DNA of 64,000 bases from an uncultured Butyricimonas sp. (GCA_944321845.1 CALUMT010000008.1:23274-87273); one strand, 5' to 3'; positions 17,863 through 28,989 are shown, counted from the first letter of the stretch. Numbers and translations are program-made. Notes: a model not told the origin generated them from the letters alone.

Positions 17863-20502
17863 ATGAATATGAGATTAGTATTTTGGTTATTAGCACTATT
17901 ATTGATTTTTCCGAACTTTTCCAATTTGAATGCTGCGGAGAAAAGTAAGAAAAAGAAAAAAGGTACGGAAATTGCTTTGCCGGCGCCTAAGAAACAGAGC
18001 CCTTATGAGAAATTGTTTAAGGGGAAGAATGTTGTAACAGCTAAAAGTAATTTTATTACTTTGCATAAAGTGGGAGATAAGTTATATTTTGAGATTCCAT
18101 TGAAATACATGGAGCGAGAGATTTTATTGGCTTCCACTGTGACTAATGTTACTGCACCTGATTTCTGTGATATCGGTTATAAAGCTAATCAACCATTGCA
18201 TCTGAAATTTACCCGTCGGGATAGTACTGTATTTTTGCGTTATGTTACTTCAACTGCAACTACGGATAATTTGCAAAAAGCTATGGAAACCGTGTACGGG
18301 GATCCGATCTTCAATGCTTATGACGTGAAAGCTTATAATCCAGATAGTACAGCTGTGGTCATTGATATGACGACCTTGTTTACTACCAATGTAAAAGATT
18401 TGAGTTTCTTCCCAGATGCACTGATGGGAGGAATGGTTAGTTTGTCTACATCTTTTAAAAAAGAGGCTTCTTATTTGGATGAGATTAAGGCTTTTGATGA
18501 TAATCTCAGTATAAAATCCGTGATGTCTTATGGTGTTTCAATGAGTGTTATGGGGATGATGAAGTTGATGGATAATTATCCTTTTACCGCTACAGTAACC
18601 CGTTCTATTTTATTGTTGCCAGAAGAACCCATGCGTCCTCGTTTGACGGATTCGAGGGTGGGGATTTTTAATACGACTAAAACCCGTCTTTCCATAACGA
18701 ACGAGGATGAGATCGGGCGTTATTCTGTAGCTCATCGTTGGAGGATAGAACCTAAGGATGTTGAAGCGTATAAAAGGGGAGAGTTGGTTGAGCCCGTGAA
18801 ACCGATCGTATTTTACGTGGATGACGCTTTCCCCGAATTGTGGAAAGAGTCAATTCATAAAGGGGTTACAAATTGGAATGCGGCTTTCGAGAAAATCGGT
18901 TTTAAAAATGTAATGATTGCAAAAGATTTTCCTAAAGATGATCCTACTTTTGATCCGGATAATTTGAAATATTCTTGTATCCGTTATATTCCCAATACAA
19001 CAGCTAATGCTATGGGACCTTCTTGGACAGATCCTCGCAGTGGTGAAATTGTGAATGCATCGGTGTTGGTATATGGAAATATTATTCAATTGTTGAATAA
19101 CTGGTGTTTTGTTCAGACAGCTCAATTAGATGCTTCTGTAAGAGGGAAAAAATTACCTGATGATGTGGTGAAAGAGGCAATGGTATACGTGATTTCTCAC
19201 GAGGTGGGTCACTGTTTGGGCTTTATGCATAATATGGGTTCTTCTTCTGCTTTCCCTGTGGATTCTTTGCGTTCTGCCACGTTTACGCAGAAGTATGGGA
19301 CGACTCCCTGTATCATGGATTATGCTCGTTTTAATTATGTTGCACAGCCTGAAGATAAAGGTGTCAAACTGACTCCTCCAGATTTAGGTGTGTATGATTA
19401 TTTCCTGGTTAAATGGAATTATCAATATCTTCCAGGCTTAAAAGATGAATGGGAAGAACAACCTATCGTGGAGAGTTGGATGGACGAACATGCAGGAGAT
19501 CCTATTTACCGTTATGGACGTCAACAAGTACAAACACGTTATGATCCGAGTGCTTTGGAGGAAGATTTGGGGGATGACCCGATAAAAGCTAGTGATTATG
19601 GAATAAAGAATCTGAAATATATCCTTGCCCATTTGGAAGAATGGATAGAAAATGATACGGATTATACCCATAGAAGAGCCTTGTATAGCCAGATTTTAAA
19701 CCAATATTATCGTTATTTACGTAACGTAATGTATAATATTGGGGGTATCTATTTGACAGAAGTAAAAGAGGGAACTCCGGGAAAAACTTATGAAGCTGTT
19801 GCCAAAGAACGTCAGAAAGCCTCAATGAAGTGGTTGTTGAATCAATATAAAACAATGTCTTGGTTAGATAATACGGAATTGACTCAGCATTTCCCGTTGG
19901 CAATCAACGGTAGCGCAACTGTACGTGCAAAAGTGGCTGGGGAATTCAGTAAGTTGATAAGTAATGTAATATTGTCTTCTTATGTGGCTTCATCACCCTA
20001 TTCCGTGGAGGAATTTATGACGGATTTGTATAATGGCACCTGGAATTCATTATTACAAGGTACATCATTGACAGAAGGAGATAAAATATTGCAAAAAGCT
20101 GTGGTGGATATGATTTGTGCTTCATTGAATGATGGAGATAAAGGAAGTAAATCTTTTTTGGGTTTTGCCCCATCTGTAGATGAGATTTTGTTGTACAATC
20201 TGGATGAAACCGGTTTGGTTCGTCGTTACGAAGAGGCATTCCGTTGTGTTGATGAGAAATATGGCCAGGGTTTTGTCGGTTCTCGTATTTCTCTTGATGA
20301 AAATTTCGGTCCCGCTGGTTATGGTTTCCAGCGACCAATAAATATTTCTGCCATTGATGATTCAAAGGCTTATTTACAAAATCTTGCTGTCAAATCCCGA
20401 GCTTTATTGAAAGGTCGTGTTAATGGAATGACTGGAAAAACAAGGATTCATTACCAGTCTCTTTTGATTAAGTTGAATAATGCTTTGAAAGATAAATTAT
20501 AA
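17863..20502 (+). CDS. Large secreted zinc-dependent metalloprotease (DUF5117/DUF4953-like)
   Basis: 879 residues with an N-terminal signal peptide (about 1-24, ending NLNAA) and a lysine-rich stretch. The catalytic motif is HEVGHCLGFMH, with zinc ligands H446, H450 and H456 and catalytic E447, followed by a Met-turn candidate (TTPCIMDYARFNY, near 485). The N-terminal region (GKNVVTAKSNFITLHKVGDKLYFEIP) and central 'FYVDDAFPELWKESIHKGVTNWNAAFEKIGF' (in parts) match the Bacteroidota family annotated as zinc-dependent metalloprotease with DUF5117/DUF5118/DUF4953 parts. It ends the import operon and likely degrades protein substrate outside the inner membrane. All catalytic residues are present. 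Confidence 0.9.
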   Translation: MNMRLVFWLLALLLIFPNFSNLNAAEKSKKKKKGTEIALPAPKKQSPYEKLFKGKNVVTAKSNFITLHKVGDKLYFEIPLKYMEREILLASTVTNVTAPDFCDIGYKANQPLHLKFTRRDSTVFLRYVTSTATTDNLQKAMETVYGDPIFNAYDVKAYNPDSTAVVIDMTTLFTTNVKDLSFFPDALMGGMVSLSTSFKKEASYLDEIKAFDDNLSIKSVMSYGVSMSVMGMMKLMDNYPFTATVTRSILLLPEEPMRPRLTDSRVGIFNTTKTRLSITNEDEIGRYSVAHRWRIEPKDVEAYKRGELVEPVKPIVFYVDDAFPELWKESIHKGVTNWNAAFEKIGFKNVMIAKDFPKDDPTFDPDNLKYSCIRYIPNTTANAMGPSWTDPRSGEIVNASVLVYGNIIQLLNNWCFVQTAQLDASVRGKKLPDDVVKEAMVYVISHEVGHCLGFMHNMGSSSAFPVDSLRSATFTQKYGTTPCIMDYARFNYVAQPEDKGVKLTPPDLGVYDYFLVKWNYQYLPGLKDEWEEQPIVESWMDEHAGDPIYRYGRQQVQTRYDPSALEEDLGDDPIKASDYGIKNLKYILAHLEEWIENDTDYTHRRALYSQILNQYYRYLRNVMYNIGGIYLTEVKEGTPGKTYEAVAKERQKASMKWLLNQYKTMSWLDNTELTQHFPLAINGSATVRAKVAGEFSKLISNVILSSYVASSPYSVEEFMTDLYNGTWNSLLQGTSLTEGDKILQKAVVDMICASLNDGDKGSKSFLGFAPSVDEILLYNLDETGLVRRYEEAFRCVDEKYGQGFVGSRISLDENFGPAGYGFQRPINISAIDDSKAYLQNLAVKSRALLKGRVNGMTGKTRIHYQSLLIKLNNALKDKL

Positions 20503-20554
20503 GAGTTGAATGTGATTTGACATAGAAACTACACTAACTCATGCAATTAACAAA

Positions 20555-20579
20555 AACAGCCCGGATTATCCGGGCTGTT
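20555..20579. terminator. Bidirectional terminator between metalloprotease gene and yidC
   Basis: AACAGCCCGG (20555-20564) and CCGGGCTGTT (20570-20579) form a perfect 10-bp stem around ATTAT. It lies between convergent genes and has A-rich sequence before and pyrimidine-rich sequence after, so it can stop transcription from both sides. Confidence 0.82.
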
Positions 20580-20631
20580 CCTGTTATTTGGAAAATCTAT
20601 CTTTAGATATTTATCGTGTTTGTTGAACGTC

Positions 20632-22482
20632 TCATTTTTTCCTTCTCTGTTGTTCCCGGAGGCGTTGTTCTTGCATTTTTTGCATTTCCTCCAGGCGTTG
20701 TTGGAAACGGGATTTCTTGATAGGTTTGCTCTTGGCCAATTCAATTTGTTGCAACAGTTTTTTATCATCCACGAATTTACGGATAATCCACGTTTGGAGA
20801 ATCGTGATTAAGGTGGCGATAAAATAGTAGTAACTCAAACCGGAAGAATAATTGTTGAAGATGAACAGGAACATGATGGGCATGAGGTACATCATGAACT
20901 GCATGCTCTTCATCTGGTCATTCTGGGGCTGGTTCTTCTGATTCATGATCATGTAGATAATGTTTGTTGCGGTCATCAACAAGCAGAACAAACTGACATG
21001 ATTACCATAGAACGGGATGCTGAAAGGCAAGGTTGCGATGGAATCATAGGAAGCCAAGTCTGTTGCCCACAAGAAACTTTTCTGACGTAACTCGATAGCC
21101 CCGGGGAAGAAATAGAAAAGAGCGATCAAGATCGGCATCTGCAGTAATAATGGTAAGCATCCGCCCATGGGATTCACTCCTGCCCGTTTATACAATTTCA
21201 TCATGGCCTGTTGGCGTTCCATGGCCCGGTCTGCCGGAATTTTCTTGTTGATTTCATCAATCTGTGGTTTCAGTACACGCATTTTAGCCTGAGACATGTA
21301 CGATTTGTACGTTAACGGGAAAAGTACGAGTTTGATGATTAATGTCAGCAGGAGAATAATTAACCCGTAATTCGTTGTCACGTGGTTCTCCAGGAAATTG
21401 AATATCGGGATAACGATATAACGGTTGAACCATGCGAGCCACTTCCATCCTAAATCAACCAATTCGTGTAATTGGATATCTTTACCGTATTCCCGCAATA
21501 CCGGGTAGGAGTTTGGACCGAAAAAGAAATGCATATCGTATTTCTCCACGCTGTTCCCCGCGTAAGGTAGTGCAATCTCCGAAGAGGCATTTTTCAGGAA
21601 TCCTGCAGCCGTGTTGATATCCGAGGATACACTCATGTTATCGAAAGGCTTTTCGGCGATAAGTACCGAGGAGAAGAATTGCTGCTTGTAAGCTACCCAT
21701 TTAACCCCGGTGGATAATTCCTCGCTTGATTTTCCTGTCAAAGAAAGGTGTTCTACATCGCCATCCGTGAAGTTGTAATAGACTCCCGTGTAGCGATTTT
21801 CGAAATCTTTACTCTTCTCCAGCTGTGGCATTTCCATATTCCAGTGTAGGGTCAGGAAATTCGTGTTTGCCGCGATGACATCATTCAGGTGGCAGGCGTT
21901 GATGGAAAAATCGACCATGTACGTGTCCGGGGCTAACCGATAGGTAAACTCCAGGTAGCGGGTAGAATCCACGTATGCTCTCAGGCTTAATTCCTGTGTC
22001 GTTTCATTGGCCACGAGATGCTTGTTGCTGGATGCCGGTACGAAAATCAATTCGCTCGTGTTTATTTGGCGGTTACGGGCGTAGAAACTCAGGAACATTT
22101 CGCTCGTTTTTTCTTGCCACAGGACAAGCGGTAATGAATCATGCGTGCGGTAATCTTTCAGATCCACGAGGCTGATACGTCCACCTTTACCGTCAATGTG
22201 TAACTTGATTTTGTCGTTTTCCAGCGTGAAAACCTCCGGCTGCAGGGAATCCTGCAGGAAAACAGCCGCGGTAGCGGATTGTCCTGCTTCCTGAGCGTTG
22301 GCCAGTTCCAGAGCCTTTTGTCTTTCTTGTTCTAGTTTCGCTTGTTGTTGGGCCTCTACACGGGCAATGGAATCACGTACTTGCATGGCGCGTAATTCCT
22401 CTTTCGAGGGGCTCATGAAATACGAGTAGCCGACCAGTATCAAGGCAATAATAACTAATCCGGTTATTGTATTTTTATCCAT
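20632..22482 (-). CDS. yidC: Membrane protein insertase YidC
   Basis: YidC inserts proteins into the inner membrane, alone or with SecYEG. The 616-residue length fits the long Gram-negative form: N-terminal membrane anchor (about 5-24, ITGLVIIALILVGYSYFMSPSKEE), periplasmic P1 domain to about 350, then the 60KD_IMP core with five membrane segments (YGLIILLLTLIIKLVLFPLT, 'PLLLQMPILIALFYFFPGAIELR', 'IIYMIMNQ', 'LMPIMFLFIFNNYSSGLSYYY'). The C-terminus is strongly basic, as expected for ribosome contact. It lies 30 bases after pyrG on the same strand, a conserved neighbour pair in Bacteroidales. Confidence 0.97.
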   Translation of the reverse strand: MDKNTITGLVIIALILVGYSYFMSPSKEELRAMQVRDSIARVEAQQQAKLEQERQKALELANAQEAGQSATAAVFLQDSLQPEVFTLENDKIKLHIDGKGGRISLVDLKDYRTHDSLPLVLWQEKTSEMFLSFYARNRQINTSELIFVPASSNKHLVANETTQELSLRAYVDSTRYLEFTYRLAPDTYMVDFSINACHLNDVIAANTNFLTLHWNMEMPQLEKSKDFENRYTGVYYNFTDGDVEHLSLTGKSSEELSTGVKWVAYKQQFFSSVLIAEKPFDNMSVSSDINTAAGFLKNASSEIALPYAGNSVEKYDMHFFFGPNSYPVLREYGKDIQLHELVDLGWKWLAWFNRYIVIPIFNFLENHVTTNYGLIILLLTLIIKLVLFPLTYKSYMSQAKMRVLKPQIDEINKKIPADRAMERQQAMMKLYKRAGVNPMGGCLPLLLQMPILIALFYFFPGAIELRQKSFLWATDLASYDSIATLPFSIPFYGNHVSLFCLLMTATNIIYMIMNQKNQPQNDQMKSMQFMMYLMPIMFLFIFNNYSSGLSYYYFIATLITILQTWIIRKFVDDKKLLQQIELAKSKPIKKSRFQQRLEEMQKMQEQRLREQQRRKK

Positions 22483-22512
22483 AAATTACTGATATATTTT
22501 GATATTTTAGGG

Positions 22513-24123
<1,611 letters not shown>

Positions 24124-24159
24124 TTAGTTTATTGTTATTTCCCATTTGAAACTTAATCG

Positions 24160-24189
24160 CGAAAGTACGAAAAAAATATGACCTGCAAA
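24160..24189 (-). promoter_or_regulatory. Promoter of pyrG-yidC
   Basis: On the minus strand TTTG (24186-24189) and TACTTTCG (24160-24167) are 18 bases apart, a good Bacteroidota promoter with TTCG in place of TTTG. The -33 box touches the upstream terminator hairpin at 24190-24222. The predicted leader to the GTG start is about 45 bases. Confidence 0.7.
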
Positions 24190-24222
24190 CGAAAAGAGGT
24201 GCTTTTGAGGCACCTCTTTTCG
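24190..24222 (-). terminator. Terminator of the DUF349 gene
   Basis: CGAAAAGAGGTGC (24190-24202) and GCACCTCTTTTCG (24210-24222) form a perfect 13-bp stem around TTTTGAG. It follows the DUF349 stop codon (24238) by 15 bases on the minus strand. The T-tract after the stem is short, so strength is uncertain. Confidence 0.75.
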
Positions 24223-24237
24223 TATCTTGACAAATTC

Positions 24238-26097
24238 TTAAATCATGCTGTCGATAATCCGGAGTTTCTCGTACATCAGCGAGAGACGATGACGGGCTCC
24301 CTCGATTTTGTGCTCGAATTCCTTAATCACGTTTCCGGCATTGCTTGACTTGGAGAAGAAGCCGATGTTGTTTTCCCACACGTGCAGGTCATTCTCGATT
24401 TGCTTGATGCGGTTCATCAGTTTCTCCCGTTCCTCCACGATGCGGCTGTCCTTATCTCCGCTTGCCTCGAAAGAATTCAATTTTGATTTGAATAATTCAA
24501 TGTTCTTCTCGAAATCATCCATGTCCAGTTTGTCGAAGTAACCGTTGATCAGGTTTCTGAACTCGTTCTGGATGGATTCTTTCTCTTTGAAGGGAACAAA
24601 GCCGATTTCTGCCCAGCGGGCCTGATAGTTTTTCAACGCCTCGATGTTTTCTTCCGTGTTGTCGGAGAATTGGAATTGGCGTAATTCTTCAATCAATGCC
24701 TTTTTTAACTCCAGATTTTTGCTCTCCTCCGAGTGCGTGTTCTGGAATTGGGCATTCTTTTGATCAAAGAAATAATCACAGGCTGCCCGGAAGCGCTTCC
24801 AAACCTTGTCGGAATATTTCCGTTGCACGGGACCTACTTGTTTCCATTGTTTCTGCAGTTCCACCATCTGGCGGGTCGTATTTTTCCAATCCGTGCTGTC
24901 CTTCAGAGCTTCCGCTTTCTCGCAAAGAGCGGTTTTAGCCTTCAGGTTGGCGGCTTGAATCTTGTCCAGTTCTTTCAGGAATACCCGTCTTTGATCAAAG
25001 AAGGAGTCGCATAATCCCCGGAAGCGTTTCGTGATCTTGTTCCTGTCTTTTTGAGGAACGAGACCGGCGTGTTTCCATTCTTCCTGAAGTTCCATCACTG
25101 CCTTTGTTCCTTCTTCCCATTCGCTGTGTTTCGTGCGGTTTTGGTTCAATAAGGCTTCCAGGCGCAGGCATAAGTCTTCCTTGGTCTTCAGGTTGTTTTC
25201 CTGTTCTTCTTTCAGGGTATCCAGGAACCGGTGATAATTGTCGTTGATCTTGCTCGTGATGGCCTTGAAGCGTTCCCAGATAGCCTCCTTCTGTTCTGCG
25301 GCTACCGGTCCGACTTCTTTCCATTGCTGGTGGAGGTATTGTAATTGCCGGAATGCGTTTCCGAGATCATTTTCCTCGAGCAATTTCTCGGCCTGCTCAC
25401 ACAAGGCAATCTTGGCGTCCAGGTTTTTCTTTAAATCCAAATCCCGTAATTCCCGGTTGATTTTGATATAATTGAAGAAATTCTCCACGTGCAGGTGGTA
25501 GCTTTCCAGCAAATCGTTCACGTTCGCTTGTGGAACCATTCCCGTGTTGCGCCATCTTTCCTGCAAGGCTTTGAATTCCTGGTAGGTCTTGTTGGGGGAT
25601 TCTTCTTTTTGAACCAAAGCTTTCAACTCTTCGATGATCTGGAGTTTTTTCTTCAGGTTCTCCTCTTTCTCCTCCTCGGCCTTCTTGTGGTATTCTGCTT
25701 TCTTCTCGCGGTATTGGCGATATATATTATAAAAACGTTCTTTGGCATCGCTCGTGTACTCGAATTCTTCCTCCGGGTTGCCAGCCTCCGTGAATGCGGC
25801 GAGGGCCTTGTCGTATTCTTTCTGATATTGACTTTCGAATATCGGGGGAAGATTATCCAATACCTTTAATTGTTGCACGGGAAAATCCTGAATCAATTCT
25901 TTCATCCGGGTGATGATTTCTTCCGAGTCGAAAGTGGTGAAATCCCATTTCGGAACTTCCTTTTCAGGTTTTTTCTCTACTGGTGTTGGTTGTTCTTGTA
26001 CCGAAACATCTGCTTGTGTTTCATCGCTTGTGGCGGCCGAAGATTGTACATTTTCCTGTTGTAAGTCCTCGGTTTGTAGTAAGTTTTCTTGCTCCAT
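24238..26097 (-). CDS. DUF349-repeat coiled-coil protein
   Basis: 619-residue cytoplasmic protein built from tandem DUF349 units, each marked by a 'W...G.VP/GPV' core: ERWRNTGMVPQ, HQQWKEVGPV, EEWKHAGLVPQKD, KQWKQVGPVQRK and ARWAEIGFVPFKE. Four units also contain a 'WxRFRxxCDxFFDQ'-type helix (for example KRFRGLCDSFFDQRR). The first 60 residues are low-complexity and acidic (Gln, Glu, Thr). DUF349 proteins are common in Bacteroidota; the exact role is not known to me. Own promoter at 26125-26156 and terminator at 24190-24222 indicate a single-gene unit. Confidence 0.9.
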   Translation of the reverse strand: MEQENLLQTEDLQQENVQSSAATSDETQADVSVQEQPTPVEKKPEKEVPKWDFTTFDSEEIITRMKELIQDFPVQQLKVLDNLPPIFESQYQKEYDKALAAFTEAGNPEEEFEYTSDAKERFYNIYRQYREKKAEYHKKAEEEKEENLKKKLQIIEELKALVQKEESPNKTYQEFKALQERWRNTGMVPQANVNDLLESYHLHVENFFNYIKINRELRDLDLKKNLDAKIALCEQAEKLLEENDLGNAFRQLQYLHQQWKEVGPVAAEQKEAIWERFKAITSKINDNYHRFLDTLKEEQENNLKTKEDLCLRLEALLNQNRTKHSEWEEGTKAVMELQEEWKHAGLVPQKDRNKITKRFRGLCDSFFDQRRVFLKELDKIQAANLKAKTALCEKAEALKDSTDWKNTTRQMVELQKQWKQVGPVQRKYSDKVWKRFRAACDYFFDQKNAQFQNTHSEESKNLELKKALIEELRQFQFSDNTEENIEALKNYQARWAEIGFVPFKEKESIQNEFRNLINGYFDKLDMDDFEKNIELFKSKLNSFEASGDKDSRIVEEREKLMNRIKQIENDLHVWENNIGFFSKSSNAGNVIKEFEHKIEGARHRLSLMYEKLRIIDSMI

Positions 26098-26124
26098 AGC
26101 TAATTTTTTTACGCGTTCAATTCA

Positions 26125-26156
26125 CGAAAATACGCGTTTCTTTTATTTTTTGCAAA
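26125..26156 (-). promoter_or_regulatory. Promoter of the DUF349 gene
   Basis: On the minus strand TTTG (26153-26156) is followed after 20 bases by TATTTTCG (26125-26132), 28 bases before the ATG at 26097. The rest of the 341-base gap up to 26438 holds no convincing gene; a short open frame at 26163-26390 has no homology-like features. TATCTTCG at 26410-26417 is a weak -7 candidate for the plus-strand acyltransferase gene. Confidence 0.6.
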
Positions 26157-26438
26157 AACTGCATGGAAAATTGGAAAAATTTTCTTTCCCTCTCCTTCGG
26201 GTGGTCTATTCCGTGCGCTTTAGTTTGGACGTCTGGTTATTTTTGCTCACGGGCGGCTCACCTTCTGATCACTTCCTACTTACCTGCTGTTCGGTTGGGT
26301 GGTGAAGTGCGGGGAATTGGTTGTTTTTTAGCGATTGTGCTTATGGGGTGGAAAAAAGGGAATGGAACGGAGGACGGGAGAATGCGATAGGAGAATAGCT
26401 TTTGTTTGTTATCTTCGCGTAATGATAACAAGGAAAGT

Positions 26439-27314
26439 ATGTTTTCGTATGTTTTATATGGATTGATTTGGGTGATCAGTTACTTGCCCTTTCGGGTGTT
26501 GTACTGGTTGGCGGATGTGAATTACGTGTTGCTGTATCACGTGGTGCGTTACCGTAGAGGCGTGGTGAGGGAGAATTTGTGCCGTTCTTTTCCGGAGAAG
26601 ACGTTGCGGGAGATCCGGGGCATCGAGAAAAAATATTACCGGCATATGGCGGACCTGACGGTGGAGTCGTACAAGTTATGGCATATGTCGGAACGGGAGA
26701 TGAGACGGCGGTGCGTGTTTCGAAATACGGAATTGCCGAGGCGGTATTTCGCCGAGGGGCGGAGCGTGATCGGGGTGTTGGGGCATTACGGGAACTGGGA
26801 ATGGTTGTCTTCGTTCAGCCTATGGGAGAACGAGGCGGATTTCCTCGTGTTGTATAAGCCTATACATGACAAGGTGATTAATGAAATGACGTATGTTACC
26901 CGTTCTCGTTTCGGGGCGATTCCCGTGGATAAGAAGGATGCCCTGCGGGTGATTGCCCGTTACCAGTCGGAGGGGAAGTTGTTCTTGGCGGGTTTTATTG
27001 GTGATCAGACCCCGAATCGGGCAAACCTGAATTTCTGGATGGAATTTTTGAACCAGGATACTCCGGTATTGCTGGGAACGGAGCGTATCGCGACGAAGTA
27101 CGATCTGCCGGTGGTGTCGGTGCGGATGCGGAAGGTTAGGCGCGGATTTTACGAGGTGGAGTTCGTGGATGTATGTGCCCATCCCCGGGAACTGGAACCG
27201 GGCGAGTTGACCCGGATGCATACGCGGTTGCTGGAATCTTTTATCCGGGAAGAGCCGGAATATTGGTTATGGTCGCATCGCAGGTGGAAGCATCGGCGAC
27301 CGGAAAATAAATAA
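26439..27314 (+). CDS. Lipid A biosynthesis acyltransferase (LpxL/HtrB family)
   Basis: Inner-membrane acyltransferase that adds a secondary acyl chain to lipid A. 291 residues from the ATG at 26439, which follows an AAGGAAAG stretch; the frame is open from 26406 but the extra residues are polar and unlike the family. N-terminal membrane segment about 3-30 (VLYGLIWVISYLPFRVLYWLAD). Catalytic HX4E motif in LGHYGNWEW, H116 and E121. 'GFIGDQTPN' and the C-terminal 'EEPEYWLWSHRRWKHR' are family hallmarks. A glycosyltransferase gene follows after 7 bases, so both may serve cell-surface glycolipid assembly. Confidence 0.93.
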   Translation: MFSYVLYGLIWVISYLPFRVLYWLADVNYVLLYHVVRYRRGVVRENLCRSFPEKTLREIRGIEKKYYRHMADLTVESYKLWHMSEREMRRRCVFRNTELPRRYFAEGRSVIGVLGHYGNWEWLSSFSLWENEADFLVLYKPIHDKVINEMTYVTRSRFGAIPVDKKDALRVIARYQSEGKLFLAGFIGDQTPNRANLNFWMEFLNQDTPVLLGTERIATKYDLPVVSVRMRKVRRGFYEVEFVDVCAHPRELEPGELTRMHTRLLESFIREEPEYWLWSHRRWKHRRPENK

Positions 27315-27321
27315 TGATTGG

Positions 27322-28341
27322 ATGATGCAGAAAGTTGCTGTAATTATATTGAATTGGAACGGGGAAAAGCTTTTGAGGGAGTTTTTGCCTTCCGTGGTCA
27401 GAAATACGAATCCCCGGTTGGGAAAGGTGATCGTGGTGGATAATCACTCCACGGATGGGTCTTGGAAATGTTTGGAGCGGGAATTCCCCGACGTGGAGCG
27501 GATCGCCTTTGACGAGAACTACGGTTTTGCCGGGGGGTATAATCGGGCGATTGCCGACCGGAAGGAAGAATTCGTGGTGCTGTTGAACAGTGATGTGGAG
27601 GTGGCGGAAGGATGGTTGGAGCCGTTGGTGGAGGTGTTGGAAGGGAATGAGCGGGTGGTTGCGGTGCAACCGAAAGTGTTGGCTTATCGGGATAAAGGGC
27701 GGTTCGAGTATGCCGGGGCTTGCGGGGGATATATAGACCGGTTGGGTTTCCCGTTTTGTCGGGGACGCATTATGGATTGCACGGAATTGGATTCGGGGCA
27801 GTATGATGATGAGGCGGAGATTTTCTGGGCAACGGGTGCGGCGTTGTGTATCCGTCGGGAGGCTTACCTGGAGGCTGGAGGGTTGGATGAGGCGTTTTTC
27901 GCGCACATGGAGGAGATTGATTTGTGCTGGCGGTTGAAAAACGAGGGGTGGGCGTTGAGAGTGGTGCCGCGTTCGCGGGTGTATCACCTGGGAGGAGGCT
28001 CTTTGCCCATGAATCACCCGAGAAAGTTGTTTTTGAATTACCGGAACAATCTGCTGATGTTGTACAAGAATTTGACTCCGGCGACAGGGCGACGGGTGCT
28101 GTTCGTGCGTTTCTGGATGGATATGCTGGCGGCAGGTCTTTTTCTCGTGAAAGGGGAATGGAGTAACGTGAAGTCGGTGTTTAGGGCTTACCGGGATTTC
28201 CGGAGGATGAAACGGAATTATCGGCCGGCATCCGTTTCCAGGAAGGTGGCTGGCGTTTACCGGGGAAGTATCGTGTTGGATTATTTTCTGTGGAGAAAGA
28301 AAAAATTCATGCAGTTGCATTTTAACACGGAAGGGGAATAA
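27322..28341 (+). CDS. Glycosyltransferase family 2 (rhamnosyl/galactofuranosyl-transferase-like)
   Basis: 339-residue GT-A fold enzyme. The nucleotide-sugar half opens with VAVIILNWNGEKLL, then VVDNHSTDGS and 'YGFAGGYNRAI', and has the metal-binding region LLNSDVEV (a DxD-like site) near residue 92. The 'IFWATGAALCIRREAYLEAGGLDEAFFAHMEEIDLCWRLKNEGW' stretch (in parts, about 174-215) is characteristic of family 2 enzymes that extend O-antigen or capsule chains. There is a hydrophobic amphipathic C-terminus. A second ATG at 27325 is equally possible. It lies 7 bases after the acyltransferase, so the pair is probably an operon. Donor and acceptor sugars are unknown. Confidence 0.9.
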   Translation: MMQKVAVIILNWNGEKLLREFLPSVVRNTNPRLGKVIVVDNHSTDGSWKCLEREFPDVERIAFDENYGFAGGYNRAIADRKEEFVVLLNSDVEVAEGWLEPLVEVLEGNERVVAVQPKVLAYRDKGRFEYAGACGGYIDRLGFPFCRGRIMDCTELDSGQYDDEAEIFWATGAALCIRREAYLEAGGLDEAFFAHMEEIDLCWRLKNEGWALRVVPRSRVYHLGGGSLPMNHPRKLFLNYRNNLLMLYKNLTPATGRRVLFVRFWMDMLAAGLFLVKGEWSNVKSVFRAYRDFRRMKRNYRPASVSRKVAGVYRGSIVLDYFLWRKKKFMQLHFNTEGE

Positions 28342-28394
28342 ACCTTTTGCTCGTGGTGTTGTCTTATATGTTGTAAGTTTGTTAATAAAACGAG

Positions 28395-28964
28395 ATGAAC
28401 GAGATGGACGATGATGAGATCGTGCGTTTGTTTCATTCCAATGGAGGGGAAGAACGTGCGTTTCGGATATTGGTGGAAAAGTATAACCGCAGGTTGTACT
28501 GGCATATTCGTAAGATCGTGTTATCTCACGAGGATAGTGATGATATTCTCCAGAATACCTTTGTTAAGGTGTGGAGAGGGTTGAAGGAGTTTCGTAACGA
28601 GTCGAAGCTTTTTACCTGGATGTACCGGGTGGCGACAAACGAGGCGATAAATTTTTTGTCGGAGAAGCAGCGGCGTCCTTACGGGAATACGATGGAGATA
28701 ACCCCTCTGTTGGAGAATCGGTTGGAGAGTGATGTTTTCTTTTGTGGGGATTCCATTCAGAAGGAATTGCAGCGGGCGGTGCTGGGATTGCCGGAAAGAC
28801 AGCGACTCGTGTTTAACATGAAGTATTTCGATGATATGAAATACGAGGATATGGCAGAGATTCTGGGAGTGGCTGTCGGCACGCTGAAGGCTACTTACCA
28901 TAATGCCGTGAAGAAGATTGAGAATTGCTTGAGGATTGCGGATGCTTTGCCTGGTATAGAATGA
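28395..28964 (+). CDS. ECF RNA polymerase sigma factor (RpoE-like)
   Basis: 189-residue ECF sigma factor. Region 2 about 22-90 (AFRILVEKYNRRLYWHIRKIV, 'DSDDILQNTFVKVWRGLKEFR', 'FTWMYRVATNEAINFL'), region 4 about 125-180 (LGLPERQRLVFNMKYFD, 'EDMAEILGVAVGTLKATYHNAVKKI'). It leads a three-gene cassette with a small membrane protein and a Spy-like periplasmic protein, the arrangement of an envelope-stress regulon. Unlike the sigma at 7137-7676 it has no FecR/SusC partner. An alternative start ATG lies at 28404. Confidence 0.93.
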   Translation: MNEMDDDEIVRLFHSNGGEERAFRILVEKYNRRLYWHIRKIVLSHEDSDDILQNTFVKVWRGLKEFRNESKLFTWMYRVATNEAINFLSEKQRRPYGNTMEITPLLENRLESDVFFCGDSIQKELQRAVLGLPERQRLVFNMKYFDDMKYEDMAEILGVAVGTLKATYHNAVKKIENCLRIADALPGIE

Positions 28965-28989
28965 TGATGACTGATAAAATGATAATGAT

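Noticed and set aside
26163-26390. 75-residue open frame between the DUF349 gene and the acyltransferase gene
   Set aside because: Weak start, overlaps the promoter zone of the DUF349 gene, no family features.
27241-28320. 359-residue open frame on the minus strand over the glycosyltransferase gene
   Set aside because: Antisense shadow of a gene with clear GT2 motifs; no domain, signal or start context.
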